Shown here: in pieces, positions 1-11,467 of the stretch
Layout of the letters: each line of letters opens with the position of its first letter
Position numbering within the stretch: position 1 is the stretch's first letter
Source: Orobanche coerulescens
Lineage: Eukaryota > Streptophyta > Magnoliopsida > Lamiales > Orobanchaceae
Direction: 5' to 3'
Length of the DNA: 64,000 nucleotides
NCBI GenBank assembly: GCA_033398695.1
Contig: CM065816.1
Coordinates: 132,033,358 to 132,097,357, forward strand
Made by a program: the position numbers and the translations under genes
The notes under the pieces: generated by a model
Database searches by the model: none
The model's input: only the letters and a program-made list of their open reading frames with translations
Told to the model about the DNA's origin: nothing

Positions 1-2362
1 AAGTAAGAATACTACCAATATAAACTTACCGTCATAACCTTACCAATACATGGCAATCCATACCAAATCAATCTTTAACATATTCCACAGTTCGCATTCT
101 CAAAATGACAAAATGAACTCAACAACATTTGTCTGTACTGTATTCAAACAATACCAAGTATCCTCAAAATATCTTCATAACTCATAAGTGTGGAATGAAC
201 CAACTGTGCTAAATCCCTATCCGTCGGATTGCACAATCAAATCTCAACCTGGATAGAACAATAATATACAACATATCTGTAGATCAACTACCACAAAACA
301 ATGAATACAAATCCCGAAACATTAACGTACAGTCCGAATGCTCATACGATCAATAACAATGTTCAACCAATACATCACTGAGAATATCATCGACATGATA
401 ACTCCAATACGACCAACAAAGGATCAACGATAACCGAGAGTACCCTCACCATGGTATACTCCGACATGATCAACAAGGGATCAACAATAACCGAGAATAC
501 CATCAACAAGGTAAACTCCAAATGATCAACAATAATGGATCTCAAAGAAATAACTCCGACTGTCGAACATACTCCTCGGGCGTATGAACAACCAGTCGGA
601 AACCGTCGAACATATCCAATCATACATGGACTATGAACGACCAAACAATATGGCTCAAAGATGGACGTCATAGTACGCCCGATCCAGAAATGTGTCCATG
701 CACATGTCCACCCCGTATACGGAATCCAGGATATACGTGGGACATGTACCTAATTAACCTAACGAACTACGTCTCGTGTGCACGGTCCAATGTGGAAATA
801 TCAATATAGTGTGCCCATCGAAAAATCCTACACAATAACCAATCGGCACGCAGATATGACTCGAAATATGTCACGATGCAACATGACAACGAAACTCAAA
901 GAATCACATATCCGACAAGGATCAAGAGACTCACCGAAGTGAACAAAGACACACAGATAATGAAAGATCGACACGACTGACAATATCCGAAACAACCATC
1001 CTGGGATCACAATTCCCAAAGGATAATCCATACGATCAACAATCTCAGACAAAAGTTCTGGGATCAACATCCCTCAATGAAACAATCAACACAACCATTA
1101 ATACCAACAATAGTCCTGGGATCAACATCCCTCAACGAACAACCAATACGAATCTCAATATGCGAAGCCTCAACGTACAATATATACAACAACTCAACAT
1201 AATAATTATCTTCATAACTGAACAATACTTAAATTACCTCAAAACCGAAGACAATATCCTTTCCACGAACCAACATCCCTGAACGAATACACAGTTATAC
1301 GAATAATCCCAAAATAGGTATAGGCCATTTATACCAACAAACCACCGTCCCGACATCAATATCGACACGGTAAACCAGCCTCGATATCTGACATTCCCTA
1401 TCACTGACCAAATATAACTCACATCTCCATATTCACCAACACATTTAAACCACATACATTATGATTTAATCCAAACCAAGGCACAATTTACAAACCATCA
1501 TCCCGACAATTATATTTATAATATCATTTCTATATGAATTATAAATGAAATGAAATCAAAATCATTCATTAAATATTATAAACTGAACAAGTATAACTTG
1601 CCTCGATACCGATACGACAAAGCTATTACCAAAATCTATTGCCTTCGTCCACGAGCTCCTCAGCCCCGACCAAGATCAATCTACGAACTCTTCAATCTCA
1701 ACCGCAACACAACAGTCATAATCTACGATCAAATATCTCAGCCTATTGAACTAACCAATCAACAACAATCCGATAACAATCAATAACCGACATAGCCAGC
1801 CAATCAAACTCAACGACTCAACAATACCTCGATCAAACACAAAACCAAACAATACAACTCAAACAAATACGAACGCATATCCACGATACAAGCCGCAACT
1901 CGATAATCAATAAGTAACAATCAATAAACCCAATGGTTCCACAATATCCCGCTTAAATACAAATCCAAACAACCCAAACCAATTAATCATGAACTCATAA
2001 CCATAATACGATTCCACAATCCGAAAGTCATATCAACAATCAATTTAAACCAATAGCAAAAGGGTCTAAACATTACCGATTCCAAATTCAATCTTAAATA
2101 CGAGTACAAGTTTCCTTCTTGTAAATTCATAATAAAAACCAATTACCGATTATCATCATCAATCCGGATGATCCGATTAATTCAACATTATAGATAACCA
2201 TATTCCAAAGGTTTCAAATAATTCCATTATCCGAATTGAATACTTGTTCAATACGTATAAATTCTCAAATTCAAAAGTGAATCATAATCTTATCAAACCG
2301 GGAACCATATTCGTATTCCTATACGAATATTGTACCAAAACACATAACTTAGTTCTAGATAT
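1..2362 (-). repeat. Element X 3' LTR, first segment (R/U5 side)
   Basis: Matches 33204-35537 almost base for base, apart from small indels (X2 lacks about 37 bp corresponding to 518-555). No credible coding region is present. Short open frames on the minus strand recur in the second copy only because the DNA is duplicated. Contains an imperfect inverted repeat at 702-747. Ends in the 16-bp LINE target duplication at 2347-2362. Confidence 0.8.
702..747 (-). repeat. Stem-loop in X LTR
   Basis: An arm beginning ACATGTCC and ending CGTATA is answered by TATACG...GGACATGT, giving about 14-16 paired bases around a 12-nt loop. It is retained in the second X LTR at 33868-33913. Element D has a hairpin at the corresponding place in its LTR (41340-41372), where the following text is also alignable. 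Confidence 0.6.
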
Positions 2363-2742
2363 AAACCAAACCAAACCAAACCAAACATACCCAGTATATC
2401 CCGCTCAGAGCAGGGTCTGGGGAGGGTAAGATGTACGCAGACCATGCCCCTACTTATTACGGTAGGGAGGCTGTTTCCGTGAAGACCCCCAGCTTAGTGC
2501 ACAGCAGAATCTTGTGTGATAAATACAAAGGAAAATATATGATTCGAAAAAGCTCGTGACCATACCTCAGCCCATGGCTTGATCCACATGGGACTTACCT
2601 AAGCAGAATTTGGCTACTTCACTCCCGATGAACGCTGCTCTAACAAAAGAAAGGTTGGCTCTGCGCACAGCTCCCTGTCAAAAATACACCACACGCAAAG
2701 ACAATAGGATAAAATATACAATAAAAGTAAAAATGCAATGCT

Positions 2743-4151
2743 CTAGGTCAAATATAACCGAGACAACCCAACCCCGAGGCTCTCAACTACAACACCGCTC
2801 CCTACAAAAGAATCCACAACTCTAATCTGGCGCCTCCAAGCGCACCTATCAACAGTCATGGTCTCGGAAAGGTTTAAGGCCTTCAAATCTAATCTCAGTT
2901 GCTCCTCCCACGTCCTCCTCGGTCTGCCTCTTCTCCTCTCCCCGACAACCATTAAACTCTCCACCCTCCTCACCGGAGCAGATGCCTGCCTCCTGCGGAC
3001 GTGGCCAAACCATCTCAATCTACCTTCCCTAACTTTCGCTGAAATGGGCGCCACTTCCAGCGCGTTCCTGAAAACCCCATTCGCAATTCTATCTAACATT
3101 GTGCGACCACACGACCAACGTAACATTCTCATTTCAGCCACTTCCAACTTGCTCTCGAGCGACTTCTTCATTGCCCAACATTCGGAGCCATACAACATTG
3201 CAGGTCGGATTGCCGCTCTATAGAATTTACCCTTCAACTTTAGAGGGACTTTCTTATCGCACAGGACCCCTGTCGCTGCTCTCCACCTTAGCCACCCCAC
3301 CTTGATGCGATGCGTGACATCATCTTCACACTCACCTTCCTTTTGAATGATCGAACCCAAATACTTTAACTTATCCGTACGGGGTACGATCTGATCCGCA
3401 ATCATTACCTCAACATCTTCCTCGTTGGCCTCACCACTAAAGTTACACCAGAGATACTCGGTCTTAGACCGACTCACACGCAAGCCCTGGGATTCTAACT
3501 TAGCCCTCTAAAGCTCCAACTTCGAGTTCACCTCCCTCCTCGACTCCGCCACTAACACAATGTCGTCAGCAAAAAGCATGCACCACGGGATGTCATCTTG
3601 AATCCCTCGCAAAATGACCTCAAGGATTAGAGTGAAGTGAAGAGGGCTTAGCGCCGTGTCCTAATGCACGTCCTAGCTTGGGAGTACATGTCTTGGATCG
3701 CCCTAACGAATGGCAACGACACCCTCCTCTCTACTAGGATCCTCCAAATAAAATCGCGCAGAATGCTATCAAAAGCCTTCTCTAGATCTATGAACACCAT
3801 ATAGAGATCCTTATGATGCTCTCTAAACTTCTCCATAAGGTGTCTGACGAGATGAATGGCCTCAGTCGTGGACCTCCCCGACATGAAGCCAAATTGGTTC
3901 TCTGAGATCTCAACTTCTCTTCTAACCCTGCATTCCACCACTCTTTCCCAAAGTTTCATAGTATGACTGAGGAGTTTAATACCCCTATAGTTACTACAAC
4001 TCTGAGCATCGCCTTTGTTCTTGAAAAAAGGCACGACAATACTATGCCTCCACTCTGTCGGCATCTTAGAGCCTCTGAGGAGGATGTTGAAGAGCTATGC
4101 TAGCCACTGAACTCCGACTTCCCCCAGACAAAGCCACACCTCAATAGGGAT
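2743..4151 (-). pseudogene. LINE ORF2: reverse transcriptase and C-terminal part (broken)
   Basis: The reading continues after the stop at 4152-4154. A fragment at 3648-4064 includes the conserved block NYRGIKLLSH and motif A (FIDLEKAFD). After a small deletion and frame change near 3660 the frame holds motif C, FADD, at 3562-3573. The region 2743-3483 is an uninterrupted 246-codon stretch with the RTE C-terminal signature RWFGHVRRR and a basic RRGRPRRTWEE block. Further stops interrupt the linker at about 4090 and 3510. These domains would make cDNA at a nicked target. Here they are split over several frames and inactive. Confidence 0.85.
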
Positions 4152-5606
4152 TTAATCCGGGCCTACAGCCTTAACTCTACCCATTTTCATTAGGGCACCC
4201 TTTACTTCCTCCTTGCTGATGCTCTCACAGGAACTAAACGAACGAGCAGAACATAGACTAACTCCTTGCACCACCGAGACACTACCTCTAGCCTCATTGA
4301 AAAGTTCGAAAAAGTACCTATTCCACCGCTCCTTAATAGCCACATCGTTCACTAACACTTGACCCAAATCATCCTTAATAAACTTAATGGGACCCAGGTC
4401 GCGCCGCCCTCTTTCCCTAGCTTTCGCTAGTTTAAAAATAGCATTCGCTCCTTCTTTGGTGTCTAGGCGCTTGTACATCTCCTCATAAGCCTCACATTTA
4501 GCCTTAGCCACTGCCTTCTTAGCCTCTCTTTTCTCCACCTTGTACGCTACAATCTTCAAGATTCTCTCCTCCCCAGCACTAACCGACAAAAGCTCCTTAA
4601 ATAGCGCTTGGTTTCCCTTAACCTTGTTTTGGACCTCCTCATTCCACCACCAAGCCTCCCTAGGTCCACTAGATCTGCCCGAAGAAACCCCTACCACCTT
4701 CTCGCCCACTCTCCTAATAGCATTGGCCATGCTGGTCCACATAAGGTTAGCATCGCCCGTACGCAAAAAATCTCCTTCGCAGGTTAGAGACTCCTTGAAT
4801 ACTGTCGCCTTCTCACCCTTCAGATCCTTCCAGAGAAACCTAGGTCTAGCTACTCTAACGCTGCTAACAACACGACCTCCCATGCATAAATCCATAACCA
4901 GTAGCCGGTGTTGAGAAGCACATGCCTCGCTCCGGAACACCTTGCAGTCCACGCACGCCCTAGCATCACGACTGCGCAAAAGAAGGTAGTCAATTTGCGT
5001 GTTGTGCCCCCCACTACTGAAGGTGATGAGGTGCTCAGCTCTCTTCTGAAAAATAGAGTTAGCAATTACCAACTCATGCGCAGTGGCAAACTCCAACAGT
5101 GCGGAACCTCCTGCATTCCTAACTCTGAAGTCGAAACCCCCATGCGCACTATGATAACCATCCACCCCCTCACCAATGTGCCCATTGAAATCGCCCCCCA
5201 AAATAATAAATTGATCGTCCGGAATACACCCGACCAACTCATCTAAATGCACTCCAAAAGCTTCCTTATCAAGCACACCCAAACCAACATGTGGGGCATA
5301 CGCACATACCACATTAACCACCTTCTCCCCAACCACCACTCTAATGGACATAATCCTATCATTGCACCTCTTCACTTCCACGATGTTGTCCTTAAGCTCC
5401 TTAGACAAAAGAATGCCCACACTTGAATACCACAATTTATAACCGTTCACCTCCCTGGACTGCGCCCCCTTCCACCTAGTCTCCTGAATACAAGCCACAT
5501 CAACCCTTCTCTTACCCAAAACATCCACAAGCTCCAAAAGCTTACCCGACAAGGTACCCAAATTCCAACTTCCAACCCGCAAACAGTGCGACATCGACCA
5601 ATACAA
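4152..5606 (-). pseudogene. LINE ORF2: apurinic-type endonuclease plus start of RT
   Basis: 484 codons from an ATG at 5606. The N-terminus carries the RTE endonuclease start RVGSWNLGTLSGK. Catalytic blocks follow in the usual order: QETRWKG, GGDFNGHIG, TQIDYLLLR and SQHRLLVMD. The endonuclease domain (about residues 8-230) therefore looks chemically complete. A basic linker leads to the RT start KAVGPD, where a TAA replaces the expected glutamine codon (C-to-T type change). The endonuclease would nick target DNA to prime reverse transcription. Confidence 0.9.
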
Positions 5607-7462
5607 AACCCAAATGCACTACGAGAAATAAAATGGGGTAGTGAAGCCAAAAATGAAAATAAGATGAGAATGACAAAGACAATATAAAAGCAAGCAAACC
5701 GCATATAAATCGCAGTAAATGGTAGATATATGGCAGACAAAAATAAAATTTAACAGAAAAGTACAATGATACCGGACTTCGACACGCCTTGGAGATGAGG
5801 GAGGAGAAGCCGCGTAAGCTGAAAGCCGATCGAATCCTGAATAGGGAAAAGGCGATCGATAGGCCGACGACACCTGGGAGCAGCACGAGAAACCTGCAAA
5901 ACAGACAGCTAAAATGCAATACTACTGTTAAATTGACGGGGAGGGATGAATGCCGCGGTGTAAAGTTGTTCTTCCGGCGATACGCTGGCCAGAGATGACC
6001 AGCAGCCCGGGGCAGCGCAAGCGCAAGTTATGGCAAAGCTCAAGGGTTAGTTAAAAATCACACTGTTATCGTATAGAAAAATCAGACAAACAACCCAAAT
6101 CGCCGACCAACAGAGACCAGTTCAACAAAAACCGAGAACCAAAATCAAGACACGGAAAGCAGAAAAGCAGATCGTGAAAAGTGAATACAGATCGCCGACC
6201 ACACTGTTTTTCGAAGAGGTGTAAAACGTGAATACAGATAGATTAGTTTCCCGATGGGAAGTCTCTAGAAGAAGCTTGTGAACAGTGAATTGAACTAATC
6301 AGATCTAATCTTTCGGCTATATATATATATCAACTGTAAGCAGCCGTGAGTAGGTGTGCAGCCAAAAAAAAAAAGAGTGCAGAGAAACAAAAAAAGAGAG
6401 AAGAAAAGGAGAAAAAAATCCTGTGAGCAGAAATCTTGCAAACACCATATCCGGAGTTATGTTTATATGTACCACTTAGTTCTAGATATGAATATTCCAT
6501 ATTCATATCCAAAACACCAAAATCTCTTAAACATATTTATCAAGTCATATAATCCAAGAGTTCCATAAGAACACAACTTATTCCGACATCACATTCAAAA
6601 TATCCAATACGACATAATCCGATGTGTTCTAACATCTAAACAATCCTTATTCATAATTCAAGATGCATATTATCATATTCTCCAATATACGATTCTCCTA
6701 ACATCAAGAATCATAACATTACTACCAAGAACATCGAGAATACTATGATTCCAAAATCATAACAATATAATCAAGACATTGATCATCAATTCATTATCTT
6801 CCCTTAACAAAATTCCCGTAAATACCAAGAATCATCACAACAACTACATAAACTAGAACCATACGAATTAATCATCGACAACAACATCAAAAATCCAAAT
6901 TCAAAGAGAGGATTATCCAACATACCTCTTAGAAGATGAAATACACAAGTAAACACTTGTCTTGATTAACACGGTGCGAAGAAATCGACGAAAGAAAAGA
7001 GTCCCGATCCAACATCCTTCAAAAAATTCATTCCTAAATCACAACGATATCAATTCAATCACAATTCTACGAAAACACATAGAACTTCCTACCCCATTGA
7101 AGCATTTTATCGGACACTTTGAGGGCATAGTCCAATTTAATCGATTAACGGAGAAATTCTCCAATTTGTTCACAAAACTTCAAGAGTAATGAATGATTCC
7201 GAGAATACAACAAAGTTCAATCAACAATCTGATTTAAAACGAATGAAATTGGCCAAAACACCATGAAACCTCAAAAATCCTCAAAACCAAGAGTTCAAGT
7301 GTTCTTACCTTCGATCCGGGCGAAAGATGATGTTAGACATGAATCAAACTTCCAAAAATTGATGCTCCATGATGTTCACAATCAAATTCATCAATCTTTG
7401 ATGAAGAATCGCGAAGAAACGAAGAAAAAAGTAAAAATGGCCAAGTGACCCGGTCCAGGCCC

Positions 7463-7469
7463 TTAAATA
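7463..7469 (-). promoter_or_regulatory. TATA box of X 3' LTR
   Basis: Minus-strand CTATTTAAGG. The nearest TTACGGCCGTAA palindrome (7489-7500) lies 19 nt upstream. The identical arrangement is kept in the other X LTR (36519-36525 and 36545-36556). Confidence 0.55.
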
Positions 7470-7488
7470 GCCGAGACCTGCCGGTTCC

Positions 7489-7620
7489 TTACGGCCGTAA
7501 CCGGCCATGGCTTACGGACGTAACCGGTCATGGCTACCCTCCTATCCAATTTGGCCGACACCCTTACGCCCGTTACTGGACACACCTTACGTACGTAATA
7601 GGCCTTTACGGCCGTACCCG
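7489..7620. repeat. Array of CpG palindromes, X U3 (continues at 18901)
   Basis: Repeated TTACGGCCGTAA and decayed variants (for example TTACGGACGTAA), then TTACGTACGTAA, spaced 15-30 bp apart. The array was cut by element A and resumes at 18901-19370. It lies directly upstream of the LTR TATA box. Confidence 0.8.
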
Positions 7621-8149
7621 GCTGTAATATCCGCAATTTCGATTTCCGGTAATTTTATTTTTTAGCAGGAATCCATTTTGATGACTCGCTTGTGACCTTT
7701 TCGTCATTCTGAGAATGATTAATTCTGCACTTTTTGTCATCCGAGTTCGTTTCGGTGCTGTTTTGTTGAGTTCCGTGCTTCTTAGCGACTTTTCCGCATT
7801 TGAGTTCGATTCTTGTGAATCTCGTTCGAAACTACTGTTTCGAGTTTCCCGTAAGTCCGTTTAACCTTGTTAGACGTGTTGTGAACTTCAGTTTGGTTAT
7901 TCGATCACGTATCGTGATTTTCGGGCGTTTTGGACTATTTTGTAATTTACCCAAAGTTGTGTGTATCCACATTCGTAATTGTTGTCTCGACCCTTTTCTT
8001 GGTCGCGTATGATTAATTATTGCATTATGTTTTCATTTTAGGTCGTTGATGTTGTCCGCGAGCTTTTCGTCGTATTCGTTTCGTACGTTTTCGGAAATCG
8101 AGTCGTCGGGTCTTGGCGGCTGAGCAGCTGGCCGGACAGGTGCGGCACT

Positions 8150-8639
8150 GTCGGAAGTGCTAGGCACTGGCCAAGCAGGCACGACAGGATCCGGCGTAGC
8201 GCACGCTACGGTAGGATCCGGCGTAGAGCACGCTACGGCCGAAAGGCTGCGCACGCTAACTCGGCAGGTGTAGCGCACGCTGTCGACCAGCCCAGCGTAC
8301 GCTATTGGGCTGGGCAGAGGGGTTACTGGAGTACTGGACTCGGGGAGGATCGGCAGGTAGTGCACGCTACTGTCGGTCGTGGCGCGCGCTAATCGGCATA
8401 TGTAGCGCACGCTGCCAGCCGACTAGCATACGTTACATGGCGAGCAGTTTGGTCCAGAGGGTTCTGGACATATCGGCTAGCGCGCGCTAGCGTCCGCGCA
8501 GCGCACGCTATCGGGGGCGGGCAGGCAGGTCCCGGTCGGCAGTCGGGTCATCAGTGCCGGGTCGTGCGGGCCCCGGACGAGAGTTCTGGGCGATACTGGC
8601 CGATAGCGCACGCTACTGCCGGAAGGGTAGCGCGCGCTA
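8150..8639 (+). repeat. TAGCGCACGCTA-type array, A 5' LTR U3
   Basis: About 13 copies of TAGCGCACGCTA and variants (TAGCGCGCGCTA, TGGCGCGCGCTA, TAGTGCACGCTA) at irregular spacing. They are interspersed with GGTCCAGAGGGTTCTGGAC-type inverted repeats. The last copy (8628-8639) is a perfect palindrome ending 11 nt before the TATA box. Confidence 0.9.
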
Positions 8640-8650
8640 GTCCGGCCCAG

Positions 8651-8657
8651 TATAAAT
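8651..8657 (+). promoter_or_regulatory. TATA box of A 5' LTR
   Basis: TATAAAT, 11 nt after the last array motif. The same distance is found in the 3' LTR (16666-16672). Confidence 0.75.
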
Positions 8658-9779
8658 GTGACCGAGCAGTCGCATTTTCACTCGTTTTTCATTCCTTTCT
8701 TTTCTTTCCGTGGCTGGAGTTTCGGAGCAGGCGAATCTATGTTGTTGAGCAACAAATCCATGAAGTTCTTGAGTTCATATCAATGATTTATCATCCTATA
8801 TCATCCTTTGATCCAACGAATCAAGGTGAGATTTCCTAGAACCCTATTTTGAGAAATTTTGGGGTTTTTGGGTTTTTGTCCGATTCATTCCAAATTGTTG
8901 ATTAATCCATGATGGGTATGATTAATCTTAGTATTATTCATGCGTTTAACATTATTTAATCCATTGTTCTTCGTCGAATCAAGGTATATTTCTTGATTTC
9001 CTTCGAATCGACTTTTTGGGGGATTTGTTCTTGATTTCGTTTTCCATCCGTTTTGATGGATCGATTATTGTTAAATGATGTTGTTAAACATATCCTATGG
9101 ATTGTATATCCATATTTTGGTTTGGAATTCCGTTTTCGTGTTTTGACGGGACGAATCGTGTTCTTGGCCGTTTTGGGGGAAACCCTTGAACTTTCGTCGT
9201 TTGTTCCTTGAATTCAGCAGCTCTGGGTCGTACTTTGGAATTCATTTTCGTTGTTATTGTTGTCGTTCGTAGTTTATTGTTGTGGGTTGTCGTTCGGTGG
9301 AGTCGGCGAGTTCGTAGTCGGTTCGTGCCAACCTACTTCGGTCGATTCTCCGCGTCGTGGTTTCGAGGCAAGTATCTTATTATACAACTTGTATCTTGCG
9401 ACTAGAAGTCACATATTAGGTTAATGGTGATTTTGCTTGCCTTCGTAAATATGTTCCTTTTGAGTTGGTTGTGTATTCCGCAATTTGAATGTTTTGTGAT
9501 GATAGTGTTATATTTGGTATACATGTTAGGTGTTGTGCCATTTGTGCAGGATTGCAACGTACATCGGGATGGTTGTACATTTGGTTGTGCAACGTATTGT
9601 GTATCGATCGTGAGTTATGTTGGTTGTGTGTCGTTGATTGATGACAATTGTTGTGAGTGTTGAGATTGTGTTATGTGCGCGTGATGTACGTTTTTTGTGG
9701 CGATCAATGTGATTGATTAACTGTGCTCATGGTTGTATGAACTATGAATGTGAATATGTGTGTGACCGCTAAGTTCACT

Positions 9780-10243
9780 CGTGATGGTTCGACGGGACCT
9801 ACGAGGACTCGTGGCAATGGACTACGGGGTCATAACTTAGTGAGGTACTGAGGTCCAATCGTGCTGGTCTAACGAGGCCTACGATAACACAGGGCAGTGG
9901 ACCATGGGTTAGGGCACAGTGCGTCCAACCGGGTGAGCTTGATGGGCTTACGGTGACACGTGGCAGTGGACTACGGTGTCGGGAGTGTGTGTGATTATTG
10001 TGATTGATATAGTCCATGTGGGTTGTTGAACCTACGGAGACACGTGACAGTGGATCACGGTGTCGGGATTGATTATATTTGGTTATTTGTGTGTGGAATA
10101 GTCCGTGTGGGTTGTTGAACCCACAGAGACACGTGACAGTGGATCAAGGTGTCGGGATTGATTATATTTGGTTATTTGTGTGTGGAATAGTTCGTACGGG
10201 TTGTTGAACCTACGGAGACACGTGACAGTGGATCACGGTGTCA
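9780..10243 (+). repeat. Hairpin-bearing tandem repeats in A 5' LTR
   Basis: At 10010-10243 an 89-bp unit repeats about 2.6 times (starts at 10010, 10099 and 10188). More decayed relatives lie upstream from 9780. Each 89-bp unit contains GACAC-GTGA...TCAC-G-GTGTC (10039-10064 in the first), a 9-bp stem with one bulged G. The 3' LTR has only about 1.6 units (18028 onward). Confidence 0.8.
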
Positions 10244-10974
10244 TGAATATGTTTTGGCAATCAAAGTTTTGAAAGGAAAAGTTTTATGGAGAACTGTTGA
10301 GTTATGAAACAAGATTTGGGTTAAGGCCCTAAAGTTTTTCGAAAGGTTTTATGAATCAGGACTTGAGGTCTTAAAGGTTTTGAAATTCTAAAAATTCCCG
10401 AGATGATAATCTTATTTTTGAATGCTTCATAGCTTATCTTCCCTTGTGAAAACCTCCCGGAATATTTTGATGTTTGATTATTATATTTGATTCACGATTA
10501 ATGTTTGCTCGTTACATTTCGTATGATTTGATACTTGCACTAGTAAAACAGTGGAGTTTTACAAACCCCCGAGTAATCGAGGGGTGGATATCTATTTTGC
10601 GTCCAGGTACATGCAGGTTGAGGGGAGCAGTCACAGAATTGGCACAAGAGGATGACGAGCTGCGATACTAATCAAGAGTTGAGAGTTGTTTTGTTTTTCG
10701 TTGTGTTGTCCGAGTTGATTTCAGTCTTCCGTTGTTTTGTGTTTCGACCCCTGTGTGGGTAATGTTGTATAAGTCGATTTTGTTAATTGAGTTGTGTGAC
10801 CTCATCGGTCTGTGTATTCACGTGTAAGTGACCTTAACGGTCTGTATTATTTTATTGTTTGACCCTGGCCGGGCAAGCATTTGGTCGTTTTGTAAAGTAT
10901 AGCCTGGTAGATCCTCGTGAAAAGGGGTCTACGGCGTGTAATATTCCCATATAGTTTTGGGGGTGTTACATTTA

Positions 10975-10986
10975 TGGTATCAGAGC
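10975..10986 (+). other. Primer-binding site of element A
   Basis: TGGTATCAGAGC, complementary to the 3' end of initiator tRNA-Met, 4 nt after the 5' LTR. Confidence 0.9.
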
Positions 10987-11122
10987 AAGGTTGCGGAAAT
11001 CTAGGCTGTCGGGTCAAGTCGAGTCGTGATTTGTCGAGTATTGTGTTGTTTTGTCATTCGAGATGTCGGGTGACAAGTTGAGTTGTGCGTAGTCACAACG
11101 TGTCGGATATGTTGTCGGACGA

Positions 11123-11174
11123 GATTAGTATCGTGGGCGACCGTCGTCTCCGTGCGGCCTGTGGACGTAAGTCT
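11123..11174 (+). promoter_or_regulatory. Conserved leader motif, element A
   Basis: Starts GATTAGTATCGTGGG, then CGACC, TCTCCGTGCG, CCTGTGG and GTAAGTCT. It lies 136 nt after the PBS. The same ordered words occur in the leaders of B (21396-21448), X (19748-19790, minus) and D (57092-57137, minus), although the rest of the leaders differs. A packaging or dimer signal or a splice donor is possible (inference). Confidence 0.6.
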
Positions 11175-11467
11175 CTTCTTTTATGCGAGGTACATGTGTA
11201 TCATGATTTTATCTTAGTGAATTAATTGCGGTGCATAATTTTATTTGCGCGGTGTTGTGTAATATAGTGTATTTAATACTTGTGGCACATAGTATATGTA
11301 TAAAGCTGGGCATATTGTTGTTTTACCTTTGAACCACCGTGTGGGGTGGTATGGGGTGAAAGTTGTAAACCTTGATGGGTTTTGAAAAGGTATCGATGGT
11401 AGAGTTTGTGAGAAACTCCGATGAATGATTTTATTGTGTGTTTAAACTGGGTACCACGAGATGCATT

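Larger units (their letters stand above)
2363..6473 (-). mobile_element. Full-length RTE-type LINE inserted in the X LTR
   Basis: A 4.1-kb insertion interrupts the X LTR. The uninterrupted site is seen at 35519-35534. It is flanked by perfect 16-bp direct repeats (2347-2362 and 6474-6489). On the minus strand it has a roughly 870-bp leader with a TA run near 6320-6335, an endonuclease-RT ORF, a C-terminal basic region and a 3' end with a (GGTTT)n tail at 2363-2386. That tail and the AP-endonuclease type fit plant RTE LINEs. ORF2 is broken by stops and one small deletion, so the copy cannot encode its own machinery. Confidence 0.9.
6474..7622 (-). repeat. Element X 3' LTR, second segment (R to U3)
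   Basis: Resumes after the LINE target duplication (6474-6489) and matches 35519-36675. It holds the LTR promoter: TATTTAA on the minus strand at 7463-7469, and the first part of the palindrome array (from 7489). It ends at 7622 where element A inserted, with target duplication CCGGC (7618-7622) against CCGAC (18901-18905). Confidence 0.8.
7623..10970 (+). repeat. Element A 5' LTR
   Basis: 3348 bp. Order: U3 (7623-8650) with a palindrome array, TATA at 8651, then about 2.3 kb of R/U5 with an 89-bp tandem repeat. It differs from the 3' LTR by about 120 bp, mainly one 89-bp unit and changes in the distal part of the array. Open frames in it recur in the 3' LTR and are not genes. Confidence 0.92.

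Noticed and set aside
387..671. 94-codon minus-strand frame repeated at 33589-33837
   Set aside because: Part of the duplicated X LTR. The product has internal simple repeats and no family signature.
4540..5246. Plus-strand frames opposite the LINE endonuclease
   Set aside because: Shadows of the minus-strand ORF, which has clear catalytic motifs.
8033..8410. 125-codon minus-strand frame
   Set aside because: Antisense of the palindrome-rich U3 of element A. Low-complexity proline/arginine product.
8150..8640. Regularly recurring short palindromes that superficially resemble a CRISPR array
   Set aside because: Spacing is irregular, repeats are 12 bp, the DNA is plant LTR promoter, and the same arrays recur in several LTRs.
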